Shown piece after piece: positions 1-8,987 of a stretch of DNA of 64,000 bases. How positions within the stretch are numbered: position 1 is the stretch's first letter; each line of letters starts with the position of its first letter. Source of the DNA: Porphyromonas circumdentaria. Its GTDB lineage: Bacteria > Bacteroidota > Bacteroidia > Bacteroidales > Porphyromonadaceae. The stretch lies in assembly GCF_900167105.1 (NCBI RefSeq), contig NZ_FUXE01000004.1:1-64000 (forward strand). The letters are read 5' to 3'. The notes below the pieces were generated by a model. That model saw nothing but the letters and a program-made list of their open reading frames with translations. It was not told the origin of the DNA and did not search any database. The position numbers were made by a program, and so were the translations under genes.

Positions 1-1
1 C

Positions 2-37
2 TACATTGTAGATGGCGTGAAAGTGTTTAAGAAGTAA
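2..37 (+). CDS. C-terminal end of a probable T9SS-exported protein (partial)
   Basis: Only the last eleven codons are in the window. They read YIVDGVKVFKK and end at TAA (35-37). A terminal 'YIV-G-KV-K' strand is typical of the end of type A sorting domains used by the Bacteroidota type IX secretion system, so the gene probably encodes an exported cell-surface protein. The strong hairpin at 61-94 follows directly. Nothing can be said about the body of the protein, and the frame is inferred from the motif. Confidence 0.5.
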   Translation, partial: YIVDGVKVFKK

Positions 38-60
38 GTAAAATCCTAAAGAGAAAAAAG

Positions 61-94
61 AGGGCTGTGGCAAAACTGAATTCGCCACAGCCCT
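61..94. terminator. Bidirectional hairpin terminator between convergent genes
   Basis: AGGGCTGTGGC (61-71) pairs perfectly with GCCACAGCCCT (84-94) around a 12-nt loop. An A-rich run lies upstream and a pyrimidine-rich run downstream, so it could serve both the plus-strand gene ending at 37 and the minus-strand LRR gene ending at 156. Confidence 0.7.
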
Positions 95-155
95 CCTTTC
101 GTAGATATTTAGATTTATGCTACGCGCTTACGGTAACGTGTAGCGTACCTTGCGA

Positions 156-1889
156 TTAGCGTCCTACAAATATTTTACGGGTTTGACCGTTGCTTAGGCG
201 GATGATATTTATCCCCTCTTGCAATTCGTTGAGACGATGCCCCTCGATACTGTAGATGGCCATGATGGTAGCCTCCTCATTGGCGAGTACTTCGTCGATA
301 GCAACCTCTTCGCTACCCTCGTAATCTACCCATTCAGAGCCTTTATACTCTTGGGCTATCCAGCCACGAGCGCGAGCTGCAGCCACCTGCTTTTTGGTGC
401 AAACGTTGCCTTCACCGCCTGCTTGGTGATTGATTACTCCGAAGAAGACATCGCCCTCCTCTTCGCTCTTCTCGTGAAGGTCTGGGAGAGATGCGATGAG
501 AGCATCCATCGCCTCGCCTTTGATAGAGTTTTGAGAGCAGTTGAGTTCTCTCAAGTTTATATTAGCCTTAAGATCTATTTGCGTGAATTTATTGTCAGTG
601 CAGTATAGGGCGTGCAAGGCAATGTTTTGGCTCAAATCTAAGAGTGTAAGGGCATTTTGAGAGCAACTGAGACGTAGAAGTTGGGTGTTTTTTGACACGT
701 TGAGTTCGGTGAGTTGGTTCTCGGAGCAGTAAAGCTCTAACAGTTCGCCGTTTTGGCTCAAATCTAAAGAGCTGATTTTGTTGGAGAGGCAACCGAGTTC
801 TCGCAGCTTTTTATTCATCGTAACATTGAGCTCCGAGAGTTGGTTGTTGTAGCAGTGAAACTCCTCTAAGAGTTCGTTTTTCGTAACATCGAGTTGTGTG
901 AGTCGGTTGTACGAGCAGTAGAGCCTTTTGAGCTTTGAGTTCTGACTAATGTTCAAAGCGGTAAGGTTGTTGCTAAAGCATTTAAGCTCTTCCAACTCGG
1001 TGTTGTTTGTGAGGTTCAACTCGGTGAGGTCATTCCCATTGCAGTGGAGTGTTTTCAACGTGCTATTTTGGCTTACATCAAGCATTGTGAGCTTATTGCT
1101 TTCACACGTAAAGTTTGTGATATCTCCCCTGAGGGTTATCGTACCGTCGTCGCTTGTAATCTTATACTTTTCGGGGGCTTCCCAGATAGCACCCTCTACG
1201 GAAAAGTCCTTAGAGGCCTTTAGGGAGAACCTTACCATTTGCCCCTTGGGGAGAGAAGTACGCATCGTGATGATGCCTTTCCCGATCTCTAAATCACGTC
1301 CTTCAAAGGCATTAAAACTGTTCCCATTCCATATTTTGCTGTCCCACCCACGAGCATGAGCGGCTGCCACGTGTGCTTTGGAGCAGACATTGTTTTCGTT
1401 GGCACTGTTACCGTCTACTACTCCAAAAAATCCTTGCGGTTCTTGCCCCTTACGGTCGGGTAGGGAGGCGATAAGCTTATCCATAGCTCCAGCCGATAGC
1501 TTATTACGATGTATAAAGAGGCGTTTAAGTTGCTTGTTAGTAGATACATCCAGAGCTACAAGGTTGTTGGAAGAGCAGTCGAGGTTATTTAGATGGGTAC
1601 TCTTCGATAAATCTATGGCAACGATTTCATTTTCGCTACAATTAAGTTCGCTCAGCATGCCTTTTATCGTTATGATGCCATCGGTTGCCGTAATTCTGTA
1701 GGTTACTCCGCTGGCGAGAGTGGCACCCTCTACGGTCGTAGGGCCTGTACCAAAGATGTATAGTTTTAGCGTTTCGCCCGCTTTTCTTGTGGTTGTTAGG
1801 GTAATCTGTTCCTGTGCTATAGCCGATATTGCTGAGAGCAAAGCTATAAATGCAATAAATGTGGTGGTTAAAAGTCTTTTCATTGACAT
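156..1889 (-). CDS. Secreted leucine-rich-repeat surface protein, two modules
   Basis: This 577-residue protein starts with a signal peptide ending near AIAQ (residue 26). It then carries two copies of one module: a short beta-rich segment (ITLTTTRKAGETLKL, VEGA, IITIKG), a run of about 21-residue leucine-rich repeats of the form L-x-C-S-x-N-x-L-x-x-L-D-V-S-x-N, and a cap of MD-LIASLPD(R/L) followed about 40 residues later by a CTKKQVAAARARGW-like stretch. The regularly placed cysteines resemble the cysteine ladder of internalin-J-type repeats. The C-terminus, IYSIEGHRLNELQEGINIIR then LSNGQTRKIFVGR, is shared by the paralogues here and looks like a shortened T9SS sorting tail. A surface adhesion or binding role is likely by family, but no ligand can be read from the sequence. 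Confidence 0.85.
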   Translation of the reverse strand: MSMKRLLTTTFIAFIALLSAISAIAQEQITLTTTRKAGETLKLYIFGTGPTTVEGATLASGVTYRITATDGIITIKGMLSELNCSENEIVAIDLSKSTHLNNLDCSSNNLVALDVSTNKQLKRLFIHRNKLSAGAMDKLIASLPDRKGQEPQGFFGVVDGNSANENNVCSKAHVAAAHARGWDSKIWNGNSFNAFEGRDLEIGKGIITMRTSLPKGQMVRFSLKASKDFSVEGAIWEAPEKYKITSDDGTITLRGDITNFTCESNKLTMLDVSQNSTLKTLHCNGNDLTELNLTNNTELEELKCFSNNLTALNISQNSKLKRLYCSYNRLTQLDVTKNELLEEFHCYNNQLSELNVTMNKKLRELGCLSNKISSLDLSQNGELLELYCSENQLTELNVSKNTQLLRLSCSQNALTLLDLSQNIALHALYCTDNKFTQIDLKANINLRELNCSQNSIKGEAMDALIASLPDLHEKSEEEGDVFFGVINHQAGGEGNVCTKKQVAAARARGWIAQEYKGSEWVDYEGSEEVAIDEVLANEEATIMAIYSIEGHRLNELQEGINIIRLSNGQTRKIFVGR

Positions 1890-2540
1890 ATTTATTTTGG
1901 TTTGTGGTTATACGTATTATTAGATAGTTGTTGATTTTAGAGTTAGTGGTATTCGTCTCAAAAAGGGAGATAATACACTGTTTCCGTTTCTTTTTTGACC
2001 TATTTTTATAGTTAAGGTTGGCAATAGTATATGTTTTTCGAAACACAAAATTGGAGATTTTATTTGAATCTGGCTATTAATAAATACTAAAACTTTGATT
2101 CATCGCTCTCCACTTGCCCTATTTTTGCTCTTGCAGATGAGGGTCGCTCTCATGCTGAAAGCCGCTATTTATCCACGTTGGGCGAGGTATTTGAGAGGCT
2201 CCGTTGTGTCATGATACTTGGGGGTGGGGCAAGCGAACACAAGTTTGCATAGGAGGGAACCAAAGTTTAGATATATGGAAACCGAAGTTGGCACAGGAGG
2301 AAAGTTGAGTTGGCATAGGAGGCAACTTTTTACAAGACAGGGGGTAACCCTCCGACGCGAGTTCTTTTATGGAGGAGACTTGAGCGGAGGTGGCGGTTCG
2401 CCCTACTCGGGGAGGAGGGTAACTTGCTAAAAAGAAAGCTACCCAAGAGCATGGTTACTCAGGGGTAGCAGTCAAGTTTTATAAAAGATAGTCTCTGCGA
2501 GGATTGCGGGCATCTTGCCCTATCATAATAGCCTGTTGCA
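1890..2540. other. Intergenic, no gene; contains 22-bp repeat array
   Basis: Open frames in this stretch have no protein-like character. The only structure I see is the array of 22-bp units at 2239-2326. Confidence 0.6.
2239..2326 (+). repeat. Four contiguous 22-bp repeat units (family B, locus 1)
   Basis: Four units of exactly 22 bp start at 2239, 2261, 2283 and 2305. Each carries a variant of AGTTTGCATAGGAGGAAAC. There is no spacer between units. The same unit recurs at about 10.1, 40.8, 53.2 and 60.3 kb, always outside genes. Confidence 0.75.
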
Positions 2541-3230
2541 TTATTCCATATAGAACGAGCCTAAGCGAGCTAAAGGCTCTTTCTTGAGCTTCGTTTTTCG
2601 GGTTTTCAGGCCCTTATTCTCCATTATATTGCCCGTGGTGGTGATTTGGTCGCCCGTAAGATAGTTGATGCTAACCGTCTCTCCCTTTCCAGTCATGCGG
2701 CTAAAACTGGTATCCTCTTGGCCGATGAGATAGAAGTCGCCCGACTGAAATCTATATCTGTACGTCGTATTACCCGCATCGGCTGTGCCCATGCTTGTCC
2801 AGAAAGAGACCGTGATGTCAAGTGCACCTTTGGGTGTTATGGAGAGGTCGGCCTCGCAGTCTGCATACTCATCTGCACGGGCAGGTAGTGCCTTATCCCA
2901 GACTTTGAAACGCTTATAGACGCCCGAAGAGGAGCCGAAATAGATAGCCAGAAGTTTAGGGTTGAAGTTGTACTGATAGCCGTCTTCTCTTGTTTTGATG
3001 TGGTTAGGGTTGTTGGGGAGAGCCACCAAGACAATATCCTTGATACCATCTTTGTTGAGGTCTCCTATTGCGTGTTGTTCCTTCCAACCTTTAGGGACAA
3101 TCTCTTCGATGTTACGTCCTTTCTCTGCCAGTTGAGGCTGCTTGTCGACTTGAGCCGTTGTCTGACCTGTACTGTATGCTGCAAGTAAGCCTACTGTGAG
3201 TAGGGATAGTAATATTTTACTTTTCATCAT
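2541..3230 (-). CDS. Exported protein with one FG-GAP/VCBS-like calcium motif
   Basis: A 229-residue protein with a signal peptide (MMKSKILLSLLTVGLLAAYS, cleavage probably near residues 26-27). Around residues 56-68 it has GDLNKDGIKDIVLV, the DxNxDGxxD calcium-binding loop of FG-GAP/VCBS blades. Only one blade motif is clear, so it is not a full propeller. The rest (YGYQYNFNPKLLAIYF-like and TTYRYRFQSGDFYLIG stretches) is beta-rich and resembles small Bacteroidota periplasmic or outer-surface proteins of unknown function. The downstream neighbour region holds the 22-bp repeats, and upstream is the broken LRR copy. Export is well supported; the function is unknown. Confidence 0.8.
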   Translation of the reverse strand: MMKSKILLSLLTVGLLAAYSTGQTTAQVDKQPQLAEKGRNIEEIVPKGWKEQHAIGDLNKDGIKDIVLVALPNNPNHIKTREDGYQYNFNPKLLAIYFGSSSGVYKRFKVWDKALPARADEYADCEADLSITPKGALDITVSFWTSMGTADAGNTTYRYRFQSGDFYLIGQEDTSFSRMTGKGETVSINYLTGDQITTTGNIMENKGLKTRKTKLKKEPLARLGSFYME

Positions 3231-3307
3231 TTTGTTTTCTTGAGCCCCTCTATTGAGAGGGCTAAAATACGATTATTTTGTTGAGTTACTTTCTGTTTAA
3301 TGCGGAG

Positions 3308-3344
3308 CAATGCCCCTCCTCTGCATGTGAGAGGAAAGGCATTG
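3308..3344 (-). terminator. Hairpin downstream of the LRR pseudogene
   Basis: CAATGCC (3308-3314) pairs with GGCATTG (3338-3344), with an inner CCTCT/AGAGG stem. There is no clear U-run, so termination is only suggested. A second hairpin with AGCC and CTCT arms lies at about 3242-3263. Confidence 0.4.
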
Positions 3345-3351
3345 TTGTGGT

Positions 3352-4167
3352 TTATTGCTTGTCGGTGATGAGTACTTTGTGCGTTTTTCCATTACTTAGG
3401 CGGACGATGTTCACGCCCTGTTGCAATTCGGCAAGGCGACGCCCATCGACACTGTAAATGGCGATGATGGTAGCCTCCTCTTGTGCTAAGATTGCATCAA
3501 TAGCCACATCTTCGCTGCCCTCGTAGTCTACGCGATCTCCGTTCTCCCACTTTTTGGGTATCCATCCCTTGGCGTGTGCATTAGCCACCTGTTTTTCGGT
3601 GCAAACGTTCGCTTCTATTCCGTCGGTATCTATAACTATAAAGTCTCCCTTTTCTTCCTCTTTGCTACGGTCGGGTAGGGAGGCGATAAGGGCATCCATT
3701 GCCTCTTTTTTGATTTGGTTCTCAGAGCAGTCGAGTTCTTGTAACTTGGTATTTTGGCTCACGTTGAGTTGGGAGAGCTGATTGTTATGGCAGTGGAGTA
3801 CCTGTATATAGAGGTTCTTACTCAGATCGAGTTGGGTAAGCTTATTGTTATGGCAGTAGAGTGCCTGCATATAGGAGTTTTTACTTATATCAAGTTGAGT
3901 AAGCTGATTGTCGGAGCAAGTGAGCGAAAATATATCGCCTTTGAGGATAATGCGCCCATCAGTTGCAGTTACCGTGTAGTAAATGCCTTCCTTATGGATT
4001 GCCCCCTCCACCTCAAAGTTTGTATGACACTTTAAATCCATTCTTATCTCCTCACCTGCAGCCTTGCTTGTGGTCATCGTGATTTGCTATTGTGCCTCTA
4101 TTCCTGTAAAGGAAAGTAGTACCATAAGGGCTATGAATAAGCCCTGTAATAATTGTTTGTGCTTCAT
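3352..4167 (-). pseudogene. LRR surface protein with an in-frame stop after the signal peptide
   Basis: Reading from ATG at 4167 gives a good signal peptide (MKHKQLLQGLFIALMVLLSF, then TGIEAQ), then TAG at 4087-4089, then QITM and a normal LRR protein in the same frame to 3352. The intact paralogue at 5602-7239 has a serine in the matching place (AQSQITM), so a serine-to-amber change explains the break. The remaining 241 codons from ATG 4077 are open and include three LRR units, the SLPDR/CTEKQV cap and the IYSVDGRRLAELQQG tail. Translation from 4077 would lack a signal peptide and would not be exported. It could be a pseudogene or a silent donor for recombination with its neighbours. Confidence 0.8.
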
Positions 4168-4374
4168 AATCTTTTATGTCCGTTTTGTATTCAATATTTT
4201 ATCTTTCAAAAAATAGTCAAGCATCCTATTGCTATCTTTCTATCTCTATGCTCCGCCCTCATAGCGTCCCATTGTGTAGGTAAGCTAAAGGGCAGAGCCA
4301 AAGACAAGAATATTTTAGTTCTATCCCGTAGAGCATACTACTGGATATATTTTTGTAGTAGTAGAGTAGTTGGT

Positions 4375-4937
4375 TTATTGCTTGTCGGTGATGAGTACTT
4401 TGCGTGTTTGTCCATTGCTTAGGCGCACGATGTTCACACCTTGTTGCAATTCGGCAAGGCGACGCCCATCGACACTGTAAATGGCGATGATGGTAGCCTC
4501 CTCTTGAGTTAAGATTGCATCGATGGCAACCTCTTCGCTACGCTCGTAGTCTACTATTTCCTCATCGCTTATGTACTTGAGGGGTGTCCAACCACGCGCT
4601 TTTGCCGCAGCCACCTGCTTTTTAGTACAAACATTTCCCTCTGGATACTGGGGGTTTAAAAAGTTTACTACTTGGAACTCCCCTTTTTGCTCTTGACTAC
4701 TTCGGTCAGGCAGCGAGGCGATAAGGGCGTCCATGTTTCCTCCTTTTATCTTGTTTTGTGCGCAGGACAGTAGGGTCAGTAACTCACAAGAGTTTACTTC
4801 GAGTTGCGTAAGTTGATGGTTTCGCCTCGGGTTTTTGTCGTCTTCATTGTGATTTGGCTTTGCGCCATAGTGGTGGTGGCGGTTAATAATGCCAAGAGGG
4901 CAAAGAGTATGCCCGTGAGTAAATGTTTTTTTCTCAT
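4375..4937 (-). pseudogene. LRR surface protein with a large internal deletion and frame change
   Basis: The start at 4937 encodes MRKKHLLTGILFALLALLTA and a signal peptide ending TTTMAQSQITMKTTK. After GETINLRNSK the frame closes at 4794. In another frame the sequence continues QLTQLEVNS, then a leucine-rich repeat, the MDALIASLPDR cap (ATG 4734) and the full C-terminal tail to 4375. This matches a family member from which most repeats were deleted out of frame. The tail is almost identical at the DNA level to those at 3352 and 5602, which points to recent exchange or duplication. Confidence 0.75.
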
Positions 4938-5548
4938 TTTGTCTTTATTTGGTTGTATTGTTATTGCTGCGAGCCTTTTCGGAGGCACTCTTCGAAGCTC
5001 TTTGTTTTTAACATTTCCTCTGTGGAGAGAAAAACTATGCTTTCAATTAGATCGCAAAATTCGTACTTTTTCTTGGGAGGTTATTTATCAATTTCTGCCA
5101 AAAAACAGTCAAATTCGGACATGTAACAGAGCGTTAAAATCGTCATATTCGGACATCGGTTCTTTATAACCTGTTGTTAGACAGTTTGTAAGGTGCTATT
5201 TTTGATGTCCGATTTTTCACTATCGCCCTGAAAAGAATTTTGAGCCTCTTCTGCCTTTTCTGAGGGAATCGAAGTTGGGGCGAGGAGCTTGTCGTTTTAA
5301 CATTTAGCGAGTGGTTTCCCCCTGCTATTGTCTTTCTCTTTTGGATAATGAAGAGGGGTATAGGGAGTATTTTGCACTCCTTGCGATTGCTTATCCCGAT
5401 GATGTTTATACCTGCTTTCTCTTTGCTAAGGGGGCTACTTTTGAGCTATAAGAGGAAGGAAAAGTTTCCGTGGGTCTAAACTCTTCTTCCCATAAGGTCA
5501 TAACTTTTCTTTTCAGAGTTTGGGCACAGCATTCAGGAAATAAAAAAA
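4938..5548. other. Intergenic, no gene recognised
   Basis: About 600 bases lie upstream of the deleted LRR copy. I see no convincing coding region, repeat or RNA structure here. It may hold decayed sequence from the LRR cluster. Confidence 0.4.
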
Positions 5549-5568
5549 GAGCTCCCAATAGGGAACTC
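5549..5568 (-). terminator. Rho-independent terminator of the LRR gene at 5602
   Basis: On the minus strand GAGTTCCC pairs with GGGAGCTC (one mismatch) across a 4-nt loop and is followed by a run of seven T residues (5542-5548). Confidence 0.75.
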
Positions 5569-5601
5569 CTTTTACAAGTATAGTATCTATATTACCGCTT
5601 A

Positions 5602-7239
5602 TTACTTGTTGGATACGAGTATTTTACGGGTTTTTCCATTGCTTAGGCAGACGATGTTCACGCCTTGTTGCAATTCGGCAAGGCGACGCCCATCCACGCT
5701 GTATATCGCCACGATGGTTGCCCCTTCGCTCGCCAATACTTCGTCGATAGCTACATCGTTGCCAGGATACTCGACCCAGCTGTCCCCTTCCTTTTTGTAT
5801 GCCTTGGCAATCCATCCACGAGCTTTTAGTGCAGCTACCTGCTTTTTAGTGCAGATATTTTTTTCGTCTCCTCGCTTTGTGTTTACCACCCTAAACTCTC
5901 CTTTTTGGCTCTCTTGGACACGGTCGACAAGTGAAGCGATAAGAGCATCCATAGCCTCTCCGTTGATATTGTTTTGAGAGCAATCTACATATTCCATATT
6001 GGGATTGTGGCTAAAGTCTAAGGTAGAGATTTGATTACGACTGCATATAAGAAAATAAAGTTTGGGGTTACGCGAGAGGTCTATCGTTGATAGGCGATTG
6101 TTATAGCAGGAGAGAGATCTTAACTCCTTATTGGCACGCACATCTAACGACGAGAGATTATTATTGTCGCAATGAAGAGAACTCAAAAGAGGGTTATGAC
6201 TTACGTCCAACGTGGAGAGTTCGTTGCTACAACAATCCAAATCCTCTAAATAGGGTAAGGCACTTACATCGAGTGTTTTCAGCAGATTCTTTCCACAGAT
6301 AAGACGCTTTAATTGGGGGTTATTGCTCACATCCAAAGCGGTAATTTGATTGTCCATACAGATTAAGTAACTCAAGTCGCCCTTGATGGTAATGCGTCCC
6401 TGCTCGTTGGTCAATCGGTAGGTTACAACGCTATTTATCGCATCGACCACTTCGCCACCTTCTACTTCGTAGTGTTCTGGATGTACACAATCCATAAAGC
6501 CTATTGTCAAGGTGAACGTCTCTCCTTTCTTTTTGGTAGTAGTTAGCGTCATAACTCCTTTGCCCACTACATGCTCCGTACCCGCATAGTCAATCCATTT
6601 ATTCTGCGCCTTATTCCACTCTTGAGGCAACCATCCTTTCTTCTTGGTGGCATTTACTTGATATTGAGTGAGGATATTACCATCGGGAGCTTCTTCATTG
6701 TTTATTACCATAAATTTGCCCTTGACTTCTGTATTCTCACGCTCGGGAAGCGTACCCAAAAATAGTTGCATACCTCCCCCTTTCAACTCGTTTTTCGAGC
6801 AGTCTATAGTCTCCAAGTTACCATCCGTTGCCAGTTCGAGGCGTCCTATTTTGTTACTGGAGCAAGATAGGTTTCTCAGCTTTTTGTTCTCACTAAGGTT
6901 GAGAGAGTAGAGCCTATTGCTCTTGCAGTCAAGCGACGTCAGGTTGGGAGCTTGGGTAACGTCGAGCTCAGTAAGCTCTAAGCTTGCGCAGACCAAGCTC
7001 TGTATATCGCCCTTGATAACGATGTTACCCTCTACATCGGAGAGTTCGTACTGATTTTCCCCTTTTAAGGTAGCTCCCTCTACGGTGAAGTCTCCCTCGG
7101 CTTTAATCTCTAATTGGACGGTTGCGCCCACGGCTTTCTTCGTTTTCATCGTGATTTGGCTTTGCGCCATGGCGGAGGTGGCAGTGAAGAGTGCCACAAG
7201 GCCAGAAATGAAACCTATTAGTAAATGTCTTTTTTTCAT
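5602..7239 (-). CDS. Secreted leucine-rich-repeat surface protein, two modules
   Basis: This intact 545-residue member of the LRR family has a signal peptide of about 25 residues (MKKRHLLIGFISGLVALFTA, then TSAMAQ). Module 1 (residues about 27-220) has a VEGA/VIKGDIQSL beta segment, three repeats and a cap with TLPERENTEVKG and ILTQYQVNATKKKGW. Module 2 (about 225-490) has eight repeats with regular cysteines, then MDALIASLVDR and ICTKKQVAALKARGW. The tail IYSVDGRRLAELQQGVNIVC is the family C-terminal signal. It is the closest full-length relative of the two broken copies at 3352 and 4375 and may be the functional gene of this tandem group. Surface location is inferred. Confidence 0.85.
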   Translation of the reverse strand: MKKRHLLIGFISGLVALFTATSAMAQSQITMKTKKAVGATVQLEIKAEGDFTVEGATLKGENQYELSDVEGNIVIKGDIQSLVCASLELTELDVTQAPNLTSLDCKSNRLYSLNLSENKKLRNLSCSSNKIGRLELATDGNLETIDCSKNELKGGGMQLFLGTLPERENTEVKGKFMVINNEEAPDGNILTQYQVNATKKKGWLPQEWNKAQNKWIDYAGTEHVVGKGVMTLTTTKKKGETFTLTIGFMDCVHPEHYEVEGGEVVDAINSVVTYRLTNEQGRITIKGDLSYLICMDNQITALDVSNNPQLKRLICGKNLLKTLDVSALPYLEDLDCCSNELSTLDVSHNPLLSSLHCDNNNLSSLDVRANKELRSLSCYNNRLSTIDLSRNPKLYFLICSRNQISTLDFSHNPNMEYVDCSQNNINGEAMDALIASLVDRVQESQKGEFRVVNTKRGDEKNICTKKQVAALKARGWIAKAYKKEGDSWVEYPGNDVAIDEVLASEGATIVAIYSVDGRRLAELQQGVNIVCLSNGKTRKILVSNK

Positions 7240-7400
7240 GAATCAATTAATTATTGAGGGGTTTATACATTGTTTTTGTTGTTTTTTTCTTTATTGAACG
7301 AAAGACCGAACCTTATTACTTACCGATAAATATGAAAACGATTTTTAATGATGTAGCAAGGTTCAAGTCCTTTATCCTGAGCTTGCTTGTCAAATAATGG

Positions 7401-7432
7401 CAAAAATAATCAAATCTTTGTATTTGTCCAAA
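7401..7432 (-). promoter_or_regulatory. Bacteroidota-type promoter of the LRR gene at 5602
   Basis: On the minus strand TTTG (7429-7432) and TATTTTTG (7401-7408) are 20 bp apart and fit the -33/-7 consensus. This implies a 5' leader of roughly 155 nt before the start codon at 7239. Confidence 0.5.
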
Positions 7433-7495
7433 GTGCGATTCGATTGCATTTTCAAAAGCTTATAGTCCAATTTTATGCACGCAGTTTAAATTGTA

Positions 7496-7780
7496 CTACT
7501 CGATGCCATGGCGACGGTTCTCCCGATCTTCGATTTCAGAGAAAGCGGTGTTGATAAGCTTGCGTATGTCGCTTTTTTCCTGTTTGCTCATACGCCCCTG
7601 CACTTGCAGATAGTCCAGCAGTTGCATGGTACGGCCATAACCTCCCAGCTGACGCACGGCGTTTTGTATGCAGAGGTGTTTGAACTCGCCCGACGTGCGG
7701 ACTTTTTCAAAGGTATTACTTATTGCTGTTTTTATTGGCTCTGGCAGCCATTTACTCTTTGTCATAGTGTTCTTCTCCAT
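7496..7780 (-). CDS. Small conserved-looking protein of the phage-type block, function unknown
   Basis: A 94-residue, charged, probably cytoplasmic protein with no signal peptide or membrane segment. The start is either MEKNTM (7780) or MTKSKW (7765). Helix-rich stretches (PIKTAISNTFEKVRTS; SKQEKSDIRKLINTAFSEIE) are visible, but I recognise no family. It is on the same strand as the DnaC-like and Lin1244-like genes and follows them after the candidate small RNA region, so it may belong to the same replication/immunity remnant. Confidence 0.6.
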   Translation of the reverse strand: MEKNTMTKSKWLPEPIKTAISNTFEKVRTSGEFKHLCIQNAVRQLGGYGRTMQLLDYLQVQGRMSKQEKSDIRKLINTAFSEIEDRENRRHGIE

Positions 7781-7997
7781 TAAAGTTTCTTGTTGAAATT
7801 CGGGTTGTTTTGTCTTTTGGGGATTTTTTGCTCGCTTTTATTTGCTATTTGTCCTATCTTTTTTCTTTTCTGTGATGAGTTTTGTTAAATACTTTTTGGG
7901 GCAAGAAATAGCCCTTGCGAAAGCTGTTTGCTCATCCTTTAACTTATAGGTGTCGTTATATTTTCTTAAAATTCTCTCTAAAGGTGTTTTTCGCTTG

Positions 7998-8026
7998 TTT
8001 GTTTATTGTAAAAAATACTATCTTTG
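7998..8026 (+). promoter_or_regulatory. Bacteroidota-type promoter for a candidate small RNA
   Basis: TTTG (7998-8001) and TATCTTTG (8019-8026) are 17 bp apart. The same two boxes at the same spacing precede the protease gene at 25363. Expected transcription start is about 8032-8034. Confidence 0.5.
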
Positions 8027-8032
8027 CCGTAT

Positions 8033-8108
8033 CTCATTAGAGACAAGAATACAAGAAAATAAACCATTACAGTTCTTTGTTGGGAAACAAGGAACTGTTT
8101 TTATTTTT
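8033..8108 (+). ncRNA. Candidate small RNA, about 75 nt, promoter to terminator
   Basis: The segment starts just after a good promoter and ends in a strong intrinsic terminator: ACAGTTCTTTGTT (8069-8081) pairs with AACAAGGAACTGT (8086-8098), with one U-G wobble, followed by TTTTTATTTTT. No open frame of useful length lies between. Its 3' end overlaps the stop codon of the minus-strand DnaC-like gene, so it could also act as that gene's terminator or as a 3' antisense RNA. Family unknown. Confidence 0.45.
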
Positions 8109-8847
8109 CCCGCCCTCTTTTTCGTCGGTCATCGCCTTTCATTTCCACATAGTTACACATCTCGAAGAGGCGCGATACAGCCCGTATTCCGTAGCATTGC
8201 AGGAGCTGTTGGCCTGCCAGACGGTAATTGCTCGTGAAGTGCGTTATGCAGTCGTGCCGATCGCCACGCTCCTCGATGATGGTGCGGAGTAGTTCCACCC
8301 GATTGCCCATGTAGAGCACCTCTCTCGGTTCGGCCCCCAGATCTTGTATGCAAAGTACGCGCGGCTCGATAAAGGCGTCCAGCCGACCCTCCCGCACATA
8401 CTGCATGCAAATGGTACTTGCTCGGATGCTCTGCCACGAGAGAGGAAAGCGTTGATCACCCATACGATACGTGATGCCCAGATTGGCACAAAGCTCCGAT
8501 AGGATGTTCATTACCAGTGTTTTACCCGTTCCCGTAGGGCCACACACATAGAACCCTTTGCTTAGGTTGGCAGGGCATTGCACTCCGCTCTCGGGGTCTT
8601 GTTGCTGAGCATTGGGGCTTCCCTCCAGCCACTGCAGGAGGTAAAAAATCGCGCTTCTGTTGTGCTCATCGATGGTGAAGCCGTGCGGAAGTAGTAGGCG
8701 AGCCACCTCCAGAAAAGCAGTCTCGTAACTGGCTTGGCTGATGTTCATGGCGTGACGCTCGATAAGGGGGAAGAGGCCCCGCTCTCGCACCATTTGGAGG
8801 AGCCGATCTACTCGGATGCCGTGCTTTCTCGTTTCGTTTTTGTTCAT
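8101..8847 (-). CDS. DnaC-like ATPase (helicase loader type)
   Basis: A 248-residue AAA+-type ATPase. It shows Walker A GPTGTGKT (about residues 103-110), Walker B RVLCIQDLGAEP (about 161-172) and a sensor-like HFTSNYRL (about 201-208), the usual layout of DnaC/IstB-type proteins that load replicative helicase. The N-terminal 90 residues are helical and probably bind a partner. The Lin1244-like protein lies directly upstream on the same strand. In phages and integrated elements such a pair forms a replication module. No transposase is adjacent, so an IstB role is unlikely. Confidence 0.8.
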   Translation of the reverse strand: MNKNETRKHGIRVDRLLQMVRERGLFPLIERHAMNISQASYETAFLEVARLLLPHGFTIDEHNRSAIFYLLQWLEGSPNAQQQDPESGVQCPANLSKGFYVCGPTGTGKTLVMNILSELCANLGITYRMGDQRFPLSWQSIRASTICMQYVREGRLDAFIEPRVLCIQDLGAEPREVLYMGNRVELLRTIIEERGDRHDCITHFTSNYRLAGQQLLQCYGIRAVSRLFEMCNYVEMKGDDRRKRGREK

Positions 8848-8987
8848 GATATGATCTTGTTCTTGTCTTTTTTTGTGGAAATTGCTTGTCGCTCAGAGCT
8901 TTTTGTCCCAATTTCCATCGTATCGCTGCGGCTATTCCTCGCCAAGAGCTTTACAGCAAGCCCAACCATGGGGCAGGATGCGCACCT

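Noticed and set aside
2218-2430. Plus-strand frame of 70 codons
   Set aside because: It runs through the 22-bp repeats and its sequence (many Gly, Arg and repeated GTGGKLSWH-type words) comes from them.
7360-7372. T-loop-like GGTTCAAGTCC suggesting a tRNA
   Set aside because: No acceptor, D or anticodon stem can be built around it.
8101-8847. IstB-type transposition helper
   Set aside because: There is no IstA transposase or terminal repeat near it; the Lin1244-like partner and repressor point to a phage-type replication module.
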